NCBI RefSeq assembly: GCF_039522935.1
Contig: NZ_BAAAEI010000006.1
Location: 1,202,238-1,266,237 of the forward strand
Reading direction: 5' to 3'
Source: Bowmanella denitrificans
Lineage (GTDB): Bacteria; Pseudomonadota; Gammaproteobacteria; Enterobacterales; Alteromonadaceae
Length of the DNA: 64,000 nt
Made by a program: the position numbers and the translations under genes. Shown here piece by piece: positions 43,123 to 51,028 of the stretch (the first letter of the stretch is position 1; every line of letters begins with the position of its first letter). Under the pieces are notes generated by a model. That model saw only the letters and a program-made list of their open reading frames with translations, was not told the DNA's origin and did not search any database.

Positions 43123-44325
43123 TTACTCCAATAACAAAGATTCTTTCCAACTGCTGTCATGACCGACTGCAGCCAACAGGCACAGTCCCACCCCGGCTAG
43201 CCCTTCCAGCATCCCAGGGCAATCCTGATATTCGTCGGCTTCACCATCAAAGCGGCGTAAACCATCCAAATTGGGTTCTTTTTGCGCATAGTCGAACGTT
43301 TGCTGTAGCCAGAATTGCGCGTAGTCCAATAACGCCGGATGTTGCATTTCATCATGCAGTGTCTGAAAAATCAGCATATTGCCCGCTGAGCCATGGCAAA
43401 TACCTGCGTCATAACAAGAGGTCAACTTAAAATCCCGTCGGGTTGTGCAAGCGACGGCAATGTCTTTGGCGGCGTTCTGAATACGTTGATCTTCAAGGGC
43501 TTTACCTGCACGCCATAACACCAGGGCGTTACCAATATCGCCGTAACACCAGCCAATGCGCGAACGCATCACCCGCCGATTGTTGTAGGAAAAGTAGCTG
43601 CCGGTATCGGCAGGGTTGCGCTGTGCCAATAACCAATCGGCGCTGCCCCTTAACAGGCGCTCGTGTTCTAACGTGGGTTGACAGCGATAAATGTGGGTTA
43701 GACACCCTAAGACAGAGGCATTACCGTGAGCCAGCCCCAGGTTAAACTCCACTTGCTCGCTATTCCCGTCTGAGTGATAAGCCGATGTGGGGGCGCTTGG
43801 CCACGCCAGCCCTTGTGGTGTTTCCACCATCAGTGACTGCAGGTGCTGCACCACTTTCTCAATCATCCGCTTACCGCTGTCGTAGCCGGAACGCTTGCTG
43901 GCATAAAGGCCAAAACCGGCTAATCCGGCCAGTAGCTCATACTCTCCCGACCAAGTATCCACCGACAATGCATTGAGTATCAGTTGGTCAATATCGGCAT
44001 TCACGTCATCGTCATCACCAAAACGTTGTTGCAGGTGTTCACGTAACCAGGCAATGCCTAACAGCCCCATATCCAGTCGCGGTGGCAGTGTTTTCAAATC
44101 GCAATTGCTTTGCAGGGCATCAATCAGACTTTCAATCTTATCCATGCCCAGGGTATCTGGGTAGTTAGCTTCCATTTCCACCAGAAATAAAATCAGGCCA
44201 GCCACACCACCGCATAGTCCCCAGTTCCTGACACTGAGCAGCTCGCTGTCAATTCTGTCGGTAATCTGTCTGAGAATGTGCAGACATTGTTGGTGCTGTT
44301 GTTCAGAGCTGATAAGTGCAGACAT
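43123..44325 (-). CDS. lanC: Lanthionine cyclase LanC
   Basis: 400 residues, double alpha-toroid. Zinc ligands are visible: Cys260 in GWCYGD and Cys310-His311 in ICHGSAG; the catalytic-type His200 is in GLAHG. Further repeats of the toroid are LLAGLAGFGLY and MLEGLAGVGLCLL. It adds cysteine thiols to dehydrated residues to close (methyl)lanthionine rings. The ATG at 44325 (MSALISSEQQ) follows AAGGAGAAGG; the frame is open 32 codons upstream, but that stretch overlaps the terminator region and is not needed. First enzyme gene of the operon, upstream of lanB. Confidence 0.95.
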   Translation of the reverse strand: MSALISSEQQHQQCLHILRQITDRIDSELLSVRNWGLCGGVAGLILFLVEMEANYPDTLGMDKIESLIDALQSNCDLKTLPPRLDMGLLGIAWLREHLQQRFGDDDDVNADIDQLILNALSVDTWSGEYELLAGLAGFGLYASKRSGYDSGKRMIEKVVQHLQSLMVETPQGLAWPSAPTSAYHSDGNSEQVEFNLGLAHGNASVLGCLTHIYRCQPTLEHERLLRGSADWLLAQRNPADTGSYFSYNNRRVMRSRIGWCYGDIGNALVLWRAGKALEDQRIQNAAKDIAVACTTRRDFKLTSCYDAGICHGSAGNMLIFQTLHDEMQHPALLDYAQFWLQQTFDYAQKEPNLDGLRRFDGEADEYQDCPGMLEGLAGVGLCLLAAVGHDSSWKESLLLE

Positions 44326-44435
44326 CGCCTTCTCCTTATGGCCTTTATACTCTCTGTCTGTTGCCGACACAGCCTGTGTTATCGCTGCCCGGCTCAAAAA
44401 CTCCTGGCAGCAGCCAGGCACAGAAAATCAGGAAA

Positions 44436-44462
44436 AGACAAAGAAGCCCGGCTTCTTTGTCT
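44436..44462 (-). terminator. Terminator/attenuator between precursor 2 and lanC
   Basis: A 13-bp perfect stem (AGACAAAGAAGCC with GGCTTCTTTGTCT) around one base is followed on the minus strand by TTTTCCTG. It sits nine bases after the precursor 2 stop. Partial read-through would give much precursor and less enzyme mRNA, a common arrangement in peptide natural-product operons. Confidence 0.8.
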
Positions 44463-44470
44463 CATCTTTA

Positions 44471-44863
44471 TTAGCAGAAACAGGTATGTGGCCTGTTTGG
44501 CACTGCATTATTGCCATAGGGCTCAAGCGATGGCGGGCAAATCCGTAAAGATTGACAGCCGTCACATGTGGCACCACAAGTAGCCCCGCACGTTACTCCA
44601 CAAGTACTGCCACAAGTGGAACCGCAGGTGGAACCACAGGTTGAACTGCAGGTGGAACCACAAGTCGAACCACAGGTTGCACCCGATGTACAAAAATCAG
44701 TGAAAGGATCACATCGGCCAGCCAGCGGCTGAATAGTGGTAAGACAGAGATCAAAGCGGGAAGGTGGTGCACCACCAGCTATGTTGTGCGTTAGTTTCTG
44801 CGGCACAACTTCCATGTCGTTAGAGAGTTGCATCAACGTGTTCTTCTTCAGTTTCAATTTCAT
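44471..44863 (-). CDS. Lanthipeptide precursor 2 with Thr-Cys tetrapeptide repeats
   Basis: 130 residues, first gene of the operon. Leader 1-31 (MKLKLKKNTLMQLSNDMEVV ... NIAGG) is nearly identical to precursor 1 and ends in Gly-Gly. The 99-residue core has 17 cysteines. Residues 61-100 are ten consecutive tetrapeptides of the form [G/S]-x-T-C: GATC, GSTC, GSTC, SSTC, GSTC, GSTC, GSTC, GVTC, GATC, GATC. The last 22 residues (109-130: CPPSLEP, then GNNAVPNRPHTCFC) match the end of precursor 1 except for conservative changes. AAGGAATAACAA precedes the ATG. If LanB and LanC act on it, the repeat could form a regular ladder of rings; metal binding is an alternative. Confidence 0.88.
   Translation of the reverse strand: MKLKLKKNTLMQLSNDMEVVPQKLTHNIAGGAPPSRFDLCLTTIQPLAGRCDPFTDFCTSGATCGSTCGSTCSSTCGSTCGSTCGSTCGVTCGATCGATCDGCQSLRICPPSLEPYGNNAVPNRPHTCFC
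44564..44683 (-). repeat. 12-bp coding repeat of lanthipeptide precursor 2
   Basis: Ten imperfect 12-base units, each encoding one [G/S]-x-T-C tetrapeptide (residues 61-100 of the precursor). Synonymous variation between units (TGT/TGC, ACT/ACC) shows the repeat is not brand new, so the amino-acid pattern appears to be selected. Confidence 0.93.
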
Positions 44864-45164
44864 TTGTTATTCCTTTTCCGTTGAACAGAATTGCTGCCTT
44901 ATGGCAGCTCCATGCCCCATCTATCCATTTCAAGATAACTGCTTTAGAAGCAACATATTGTTAACATTCATGAAGGAACTCAGCAAGCCAGAATAAAAAA
45001 CAAACAGAATACAGACGAAAAACCTTGTTCAGAATAATTGACAAATGTTACAGACGAACAGGCAAAAGCAAAGCCAAGGATTGGCATGCTTACCCCGGTT
45101 GTGTAAGCACCGCCCGCCAAGTGAGCCTATCAGCTGATTTGAAGTTGAAACCCTGCAGGTAGGG
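44864..45164. promoter_or_regulatory. Region upstream of the lanthipeptide operon
   Basis: 301 bp with no gene. It must hold the promoter of precursor 2 on the minus strand. A 6-bp hairpin (GCTGCC 44893-44898 with GGCAGC 44903-44908) lies in the expected 5' leader. The best promoter match I see on the minus strand is TTGCTG with TAACAA 17 bases later, which is weak. No regulator gene adjoins the locus. Confidence 0.3.
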
Positions 45165-45917
45165 TCAGGTTGGCATACCACTGTGAAACTTAAAATCACT
45201 ATCCGGCGATAAAATCAGCTCCGCTTCCACGCTGCCAAAGTACTGAACGCGCGCTGAGATATCGTTTTGGGCAAAGTCCTGGGCCAGCGTCAAATAGTCC
45301 TGATAGTGGCGTGCTTCAGAACGTAGTAAAGAAATATAGAATTCCCCCAGCCTGCTATCGACATGAGGTGCAATGGCTGCAAAACGCTCGCATGAACGAG
45401 CCTCTATGTAAGCTCCGCAGATCAACTTATCAACCAATGCCGCTGGCTCATAAGTTCTGACATGACTGAGTAAGCCTCTGGCATACCGGCTTGAGGTAAT
45501 CTTGTCGTAAGCCACACCAAACACTTGCATAAGCTCGAGCACTTGATAGAAATGATGGAGCTCCTCTTTAATCAGCAGCACCATTTTATTAATCAGATCT
45601 TGACTATAAGGTGAAGTCAAACGGGGTATCATTGCCTTAGTCAGCTTGTCATGCTCGGCCAACGCTTGCCAATCACCAATCTGACGATAAGCAAAATCTT
45701 CATATGGCTTTAGCCATTTAAGCAGCGCTGCGCCACTTTCCTCGTCCACCGCATATTTGCGAATCAAATACATGGCACTTTGGGCGGCCTTCAATTCACA
45801 AATAAGGTGATCGGTAAGCAGCACAGAGAGGTTTACCGGTTTCATCGCGGCGTCAACCCATTGCTTCGGTGTCTCGCAATGCAGGAATGATTTAATGGGA
45901 GCAAGTAAAGTATTCAA
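45165..45917 (-). CDS. miaE: tRNA-(ms2io6A37) hydroxylase
   Basis: 250 residues. A ferritin-like diiron monooxygenase that hydroxylates the isopentenyl group of ms2i6A at position 37 of tRNAs. Iron-ligand motifs in order: DHLICELKAAQSA, IKEELHHFYQVLE, GAYIEARSCERF and LLRSEARHYQDY. The length fits the family. It is a single gene flanked by the lanthipeptide locus and a 399-bp non-coding region. Confidence 0.93.
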   Translation of the reverse strand: MNTLLAPIKSFLHCETPKQWVDAAMKPVNLSVLLTDHLICELKAAQSAMYLIRKYAVDEESGAALLKWLKPYEDFAYRQIGDWQALAEHDKLTKAMIPRLTSPYSQDLINKMVLLIKEELHHFYQVLELMQVFGVAYDKITSSRYARGLLSHVRTYEPAALVDKLICGAYIEARSCERFAAIAPHVDSRLGEFYISLLRSEARHYQDYLTLAQDFAQNDISARVQYFGSVEAELILSPDSDFKFHSGMPT

Positions 45918-46316
45918 ACAACAATCTCAGACTTTTAATCTGTACAGCAGCCACTGGCCCGTTCAGAGCTAAATATGGGGGATTTTACCATGGCTATGCG
46001 AGGTTCGCTCTTGTTCGTCATCGGCAACATTCTTGCTGCGGATAACCATATTTCCCCTGTGTAGTTTGCCCATTAAAAGGTTGCCCTACACTTCATGTGA
46101 GCACCACTGAAAAACCTTTCAGAGATAAACAGAGTGGCCCTAATCTGTTAGTAAAAACCAGTAAAACCATAGGGTTATATTGTCGATAAAATAAACTATT
46201 GACGAACAAAGCAAGGTCCATGAAACTAATGTTAAAACAATGTTAAAAACACTCCATCAGTATAAAGCTGTGGGGAAACGTCAACTAAGAAGCCAATGCG
46301 CTAAGTGAGGTAGATT
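45918..46316. other. Intergenic region, no gene seen
   Basis: 399 bp between the divergent miaE and Yip1 genes. A stem of GTGTAG with CTACAC around 46061-46091 is the only structure noted. Promoters for both genes are expected, but none is clear by eye. Confidence 0.4.
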
Positions 46317-46916
46317 ATGATCCTGAACCATCTGTGGGGTCTTTATGCTCACCCCAAAGAAGAATGGCAAACCATTGAAGAAAGGCATGAAAGCCTTAGC
46401 TACAGTATGACCCATATACTGATCGTGGCCCTGATTCCGGCTATTACCGGCTATTATGCTGCGGCTCATCTCGGCTGGAGTATTGGGGTGGGAGATGTGA
46501 TCAAGCTCACTCAGCAAAGCGCCATGATGATGAGCATCGGTATGTATCTGGCGTTGGTCGCTGGCGTATTTGGCCTGGCCTATCTGGTGCATTGGATGGC
46601 CAAGACCTTTGATGCCAATCCATCCTTCACCCAGTCACTGGAACTGGCGGCCTACACTGCCACACCATTGTTTATGGTAGGTTTTGCCGCGCTGTATCCG
46701 GTACTTTGGTTTGTGATGCTGGTTGGGCTGGCCGGGCTGACCTACTCTGTTTATCTGCTCTATTCCGGCGTGCCGATTATTATGCAGATCCCTGAAGAAA
46801 AAGGCTTTATTTATGCCAGTTCGGTGGTGACCTGCGGGCTGGTATTGCTGGTTATTATTATGGCGGGCTCGGTGATTCTGTGGGGAATGGGTCTGGGGCC
46901 TGAATATATGGCCTGA
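46317..46916 (+). CDS. Yip1-family inner-membrane protein
   Basis: 199 residues with about five membrane helices (about 31-52, 72-95, 115-132, 132-155 and 168-192). N-terminal text LWGLYAHPKEEWQTIEE is the hallmark of bacterial Yip1/YohC-type proteins, as is SLELAAYTATPLF in the middle. Function in bacteria is unknown. The gene is monocistronic and shares a strong bidirectional terminator with purF. Confidence 0.88.
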   Translation: MILNHLWGLYAHPKEEWQTIEERHESLSYSMTHILIVALIPAITGYYAAAHLGWSIGVGDVIKLTQQSAMMMSIGMYLALVAGVFGLAYLVHWMAKTFDANPSFTQSLELAAYTATPLFMVGFAALYPVLWFVMLVGLAGLTYSVYLLYSGVPIIMQIPEEKGFIYASSVVTCGLVLLVIIMAGSVILWGMGLGPEYMA

Positions 46917-46961
46917 GGCGTCACCTCAATATCATCTACAAATGCTGTAGGTTACAAACGC

Positions 46962-46989
46962 AAAAAACCGCGCTTTAGCGCGGTTTTTT
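46962..46989. terminator. Bidirectional terminator between the yip1-like gene and purF
   Basis: CCGCGC (46968-46973) pairs with GCGCGG (46978-46983) around TTTA, extended by six A residues on the left and six T residues on the right, so it can terminate both convergent genes. Confidence 0.92.
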
Positions 46990-47003
46990 ATTTGCAACAA
47001 GAA

Positions 47004-48524
47004 TCAGGCTTCGCCATCCAGATTATGAATCTCTAAATTGCATAACTCCATCTGGCCCTTTTTATGCTTAGCCGAGTCATTACGCATCAGGTCCAGCCTG
47101 TTCAGATAATCCTGATCCACATCGCCGGTGATATATTCGCCGTCAAACACTGACGTTTCGAAACGGCCAATCTCCGGATTTTCTTCCCGCACGGCTTCCA
47201 CCAAATCGCTAATATCCTGGAAAATCAAACCATCGGCTTTGATCAGTTCGCAGATCTCGTCGATTTCACGGCCATGGGCAATCAGCTCATTGGCAGACGG
47301 CATATCAATACCATAGACGTTGGGGAAGCGAATTTCAGGCGCGGCAGAGGCAAAATATACCTTCTTGGCGCCAGATTCGCGGGCCATAGTAATAATCTGC
47401 TCAGAAGTGGTGCCCCTGACAATGGAATCATCCACCAGCAGTACATTCTTACCGGCAAATTCAGAAGAAATAGCATTGAGCTTACGGCGCACCGATTTCT
47501 TACGCTGAGTCTGGCCCGGCATAATAAAGGTACGGCCGATATAACGGTTTTTCACATAACCCTGGCGATAGGGCAGATTCAGTTCCTGGGCTATTTGCAG
47601 GGCAATATCATTCGAGGTTTCAGGGATGGGGATCACAACGTCAATGTCCAGGTCGGCCCATTCACGGGCAATTTTCTGGCCCAGCTTGCGCCCCATATTG
47701 ACTCGGGATGCATATACTGAAATGCCATCAATAAAGGAGTCAGGGCGGGCGAAATAAACAAATTCGAAGATACAGGGAGTATGGGTTGGATGATCAGCGC
47801 ACTGTTGAGTAAACAGCTGGCCATCTTCGGTAACGTAGATAGCTTCCCCCGGCGCCACATCGCGGATAAAGGTAAAACCCACCACGTCCAGCGCCACACT
47901 TTCAGACGCCACCATATATTCATCGCCAAACTCGGTTTCCCGCTTACCCAATGCCAGCGGACGAATACCATGAGGATCGCGAAATGCCACCATACCGTTA
48001 CCGATAATGGCTGCCACTACAGCATATGCTCCTTTAATCTTACGGTGCACTCTGCTTACCGCATCAAACACATCCTGTGGCTCCAGGGTCAGGCCGGAGC
48101 CTTCCTGCAATTCATGGGCGAAGATATTCAATAACAGCTCTGAGTCTGAGCTGGTGTTAATATGACGACGGGCAATGCGGAAAACCTCTTCTTCCAGCTC
48201 ATGGGCGTTGGTCAAATTGCCATTGTGAGCAAAAGCAATTCCAAAGGGCGAGTTCACATAAAATGGCTGGGCTTCCGCGGAACTGGACGAACCTGCGGTA
48301 GGATAGCGCGCATGACCAATACCGAAATTGCCGGTTAAGCGCTGCATATGGCGGCTATGGAACACATCACGGACCAGTCCATTGGCCTTACGCAAGTGGA
48401 ACATGCCATCGTCAATAGTGACGATACCTGCAGCATCCTGCCCCCGGTGCTGCAATACGGTTAATCCATCATACAGAGCCTGATTAACCGGGCTTTTACC
48501 CACGATACCTACGATACCACACAT
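47004..48524 (-). CDS. purF: Amidophosphoribosyltransferase
   Basis: 506 residues; first committed step of purine synthesis, transferring glutamine amide nitrogen to PRPP. The nucleophile Cys2 follows Met (MCGIVGIVG). The glutaminase part includes GIGHARYPTAG and AFAHNGNLTN. The transferase part has the PRPP motif VLLVDDSIVRGTTS. The C-terminus MRNDSAKHKKGQMELCNLEIHNLDGEA is normal for the family. It follows cvpA by 47 bp on the same strand, the conserved cvpA-purF pair. Confidence 0.97.
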   Translation of the reverse strand: MCGIVGIVGKSPVNQALYDGLTVLQHRGQDAAGIVTIDDGMFHLRKANGLVRDVFHSRHMQRLTGNFGIGHARYPTAGSSSSAEAQPFYVNSPFGIAFAHNGNLTNAHELEEEVFRIARRHINTSSDSELLLNIFAHELQEGSGLTLEPQDVFDAVSRVHRKIKGAYAVVAAIIGNGMVAFRDPHGIRPLALGKRETEFGDEYMVASESVALDVVGFTFIRDVAPGEAIYVTEDGQLFTQQCADHPTHTPCIFEFVYFARPDSFIDGISVYASRVNMGRKLGQKIAREWADLDIDVVIPIPETSNDIALQIAQELNLPYRQGYVKNRYIGRTFIMPGQTQRKKSVRRKLNAISSEFAGKNVLLVDDSIVRGTTSEQIITMARESGAKKVYFASAAPEIRFPNVYGIDMPSANELIAHGREIDEICELIKADGLIFQDISDLVEAVREENPEIGRFETSVFDGEYITGDVDQDYLNRLDLMRNDSAKHKKGQMELCNLEIHNLDGEA

Positions 48525-48571
48525 GCAAGTTACCTATATTTTCCAGTGCATCTTGCCAAAGGCATGGATGC

Positions 48572-49057
48572 TCAAGGGTTTAAGAAACTGGAATGGTTCT
48601 GGAGGTATTCGAAGAACCATTCAATAACAATACTGAATTCAGGGATCAGAGTGGATTGCTGCCACCATTGTGCTTTGCCAAAACCGGTAAAGGCATCCAT
48701 AAAAAACAACAATGCGCTGACGACCAGTGCCCCTCTGAGCAAGCCAAACACGGCACCCAGTGCGCGGTCAGTGCCAGACAACCCGGTATATTGGACCATC
48801 TGTCCAATAAGATAGTTTAATAGGCCGCCCAAAATCAGCGTAGCGACAAACAGGATCGCAATGGCCACACCATTACGAACCATCTGATCTGAAAAGTTAT
48901 CCAGATAGACCGCCAAATCGGCATAAAACTGACTGGAAATAAAGAATGCGGCGAACCAGACGGCGAGAGAAACAGCTTCCTTAACAAAGCCCCGAACCAG
49001 GCTGATAAGGGTGGAAAGCAGGATGATGCCTATAATGCAGTAGTCTATCCAGTTCAT
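48572..49057 (-). CDS. cvpA: CvpA family membrane protein
   Basis: 161 residues with four predicted helices; opens MNWIDYCIIGIILLSTLISLVRGFVKEAVSL, the family signature, and contains GGLLNYLIGQMVQYTGLSGTDRALGAVFGLLRGALVV. E. coli CvpA is needed for colicin V production and envelope homeostasis. Precedes purF and follows dedD, the usual order, although dedD ends in a terminator here, so cvpA-purF should have its own promoter in the 107-bp gap. Confidence 0.93.
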   Translation of the reverse strand: MNWIDYCIIGIILLSTLISLVRGFVKEAVSLAVWFAAFFISSQFYADLAVYLDNFSDQMVRNGVAIAILFVATLILGGLLNYLIGQMVQYTGLSGTDRALGAVFGLLRGALVVSALLFFMDAFTGFGKAQWWQQSTLIPEFSIVIEWFFEYLQNHSSFLNP

Positions 49058-49150
49058 GCCGTCATTCGATGAAAAAAGCCGCGCGCATTCTAGCAGAAGC
49101 CCATATGAAAATCTTCATTATTGCGAAATAAGAAATTCGCTGCCCAAATA

Positions 49151-49176
49151 AAAAAAGGGCTGATTTATTCAGCCCT
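49151..49176 (-). terminator. Terminator of the folC-dedD transcript
   Basis: AGGGCTGA (49156-49163) pairs with TCAGCCCT (49169-49176). On the minus strand it is followed by TTTTTT. The dedD stop codon (49165-49167) lies in the loop, so the terminator overlaps the coding end. Confidence 0.85.
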
Positions 49177-49743
49177 GAACTCAGTGATTTTGCCCTGCAA
49201 TTTGGTCAGTTCCTGCAAATGAGGCAACGCCTTTTCCAATTTATCTTTTTGCAGATCAGGGCCAACAAACACTTTGGTCAACTGTCCTGCGCTGGTATTA
49301 ATATTGCGACTGAATGTGCGATAACCTGCCGCTTCCAGTTTGTCCATCAGCTCGCGCACATTCTTTTGGTGACGAAAACTACCGAGCTGCACAACCCAAC
49401 CAGCACTAACCGTCTTGTCAGCAACTTGATAATCTGCTGCCTCATCTGGCGTTTCTGTTATTTCGCCGGATGGCACTGCGGCCACTTGCTCATCCGCCGG
49501 CACAGGGTCATCCACTGCCACTTCATCCACGATTTCCACCGTGCGACTGACCCGTTCTTTCACTTCATCTTCAGGAAAAGCCTCAGTCTGCGCAACCGGC
49601 TGGTGATCAGGACGCGCCGGTAACTGCATAAAAGTGTCCTTATGTGACACTTTCTCACCATCCAGAAGGTCCGGCAGAAAAATCACTGCCAAGGCCACCA
49701 GAATAATGGTACCTACCAGTCTGTTTTGAAATGCTGAAGACAA
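49165..49743 (-). CDS. dedD: DedD-like SPOR-domain cell-division protein
   Basis: 192 residues. A short cytoplasmic tail, one membrane helix at about 9-27 (LVGTIILVALAVIFLPDLL), an acidic Pro/Val-rich linker, and a C-terminal SPOR domain at about 112-188 (AGWVVQLGSFRHQKNVRELMDKLEAAGYRTFSR ... VFVGPDLQKDK) that binds denuded septal peptidoglycan. Follows folC by 31 bp. Confidence 0.92.
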   Translation of the reverse strand: MSSAFQNRLVGTIILVALAVIFLPDLLDGEKVSHKDTFMQLPARPDHQPVAQTEAFPEDEVKERVSRTVEIVDEVAVDDPVPADEQVAAVPSGEITETPDEAADYQVADKTVSAGWVVQLGSFRHQKNVRELMDKLEAAGYRTFSRNINTSAGQLTKVFVGPDLQKDKLEKALPHLQELTKLQGKITEFRAE

Positions 49744-49774
49744 ACTTACCTCCCCGCCTGGGTGTCAATTGGGT

Positions 49775-51025
49775 TCAAGAGGTGGTGATAGATAAAATCT
49801 CAGCCACAGTAAAAAAGGAGCCGAACACTACCACCAGATCTTGTTGTTGTGCCTGCTGCAAGGCTTTGCTGTAGGCATCTTGTACGGATTGGCATTCTAG
49901 CACTTTTTGTCCATCAGGCAGCAAGTTAGCCAGCATTGTGGCACTGGCACCACGCGGCCCGCCCAGCGGAGCCAAGTACCAGCTTGGACTTAACGACGCA
50001 AATGGCCCGAGGCAGGCGCCGATATCTTTGTCCTTCAGCATGCCCACAACAAGGTGCACCTTGGGCGCGGCATATTTGCTGATTTGCTGCAATAGATAGT
50101 TAGCCGATTGAGGATTATGTGCAACATCCACCAGCACAGTGGGATGCTCGCCAATCAGCTGACAACGACCAGCCAGCCGGATATTGGCCAACAATGTTGC
50201 CACATCCAGTTCTGCAAGCACGCCCAAGCGCTGTAACACAGCCAACGCCGTAGAAGCATTGGCTGGCGGAATAGCCGGCAGCGGGCCACTGCACGACACA
50301 CCATTTTGGCCCTGCCAATAGAAACAGTTGTGTTCAACGCGGAAGCTGAAGTCCCGGCCCTGCCAACTCACGTCCAGATTGAGATTGTCGGCTATGTCAA
50401 CCAGATTTGCCGGAGGCTGCGGCTCCCCCACAACGGCCTGTCCATTACGGCGAAAAATACCGGCTTTTTCCGCTGCTACCAGTTCGCGGGTATCACCCAG
50501 CCAATCCTGATGATCAAGATCAATGGTGGTAATCACAGCAATGTCAGCATCAAGAATATTCACTGCATCCAGTCGACCGCCCAGCCCGACTTCCAAAATG
50601 GCAAAGTCCGGCTGCTGCTGGGCAATGAGCACCAGGGCTGCCAGGGTGCCAAACTCAAAGTAGGTCAGACTGGTGCCCGCCCGGGCCTGTTCCACTAACG
50701 CAAAGGCCTGGCAGTGGGCCTGCTCACTAAGCATCTGTCCACTTACACGCAAGCGTTCACGGTAGTCCAGAATATGCGGGGAGCTGTATACGCATGTACG
50801 GTGGCCGGTTTGCTCTAAAGCTTGTTCCAGCATGGCGCAAGTCGTGCCTTTGCCGTTGGTGCCTGCCACAGTAATTACCCTGATACTGGAAAAATCCAGC
50901 GCCAGGCGCTGAAACACTTCGCGGGTACGCTCCAGTCCCATATCAATAGTGGACGGATGAATGGATTCCAGATAACGCAGCCAGCCTTCCAATGTGGAAG
51001 GCTGGGAAGAAGGTTGCTGTGTCAT
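49775..51025 (-). CDS. folC: Folylpolyglutamate/dihydrofolate synthase
   Basis: 416 residues, Mur-ligase fold. P-loop VAGTNGKGTTCAMLE at about 50-64, then the omega loop SPHILDYRERLRV, ITTIDLDHQDWLGDT and the C-terminal-domain motif LVDVAHNPQSANYL. Adds glutamate to folates and makes dihydrofolate from dihydropteroate. It starts three bases after accD ends, giving an accD-folC-dedD operon as in other gammaproteobacteria. Confidence 0.96.
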   Translation of the reverse strand: MTQQPSSQPSTLEGWLRYLESIHPSTIDMGLERTREVFQRLALDFSSIRVITVAGTNGKGTTCAMLEQALEQTGHRTCVYSSPHILDYRERLRVSGQMLSEQAHCQAFALVEQARAGTSLTYFEFGTLAALVLIAQQQPDFAILEVGLGGRLDAVNILDADIAVITTIDLDHQDWLGDTRELVAAEKAGIFRRNGQAVVGEPQPPANLVDIADNLNLDVSWQGRDFSFRVEHNCFYWQGQNGVSCSGPLPAIPPANASTALAVLQRLGVLAELDVATLLANIRLAGRCQLIGEHPTVLVDVAHNPQSANYLLQQISKYAAPKVHLVVGMLKDKDIGACLGPFASLSPSWYLAPLGGPRGASATMLANLLPDGQKVLECQSVQDAYSKALQQAQQQDLVVVFGSFFTVAEILSITTS

Positions 51026-51028
51026 AAA

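Noticed and set aside
43123..44421. Extended lanC start at 44421
   Set aside because: The extra 32 codons run close to the terminator after precursor 2 and lack family similarity; the ATG at 44325 has a strong AAGGAG site.
44564..44683. Regular 12-bp repeats resembling a CRISPR-like or satellite array
   Set aside because: The period is 12 bp without spacers, and it lies in frame within the precursor peptide gene, each unit encoding one tetrapeptide.
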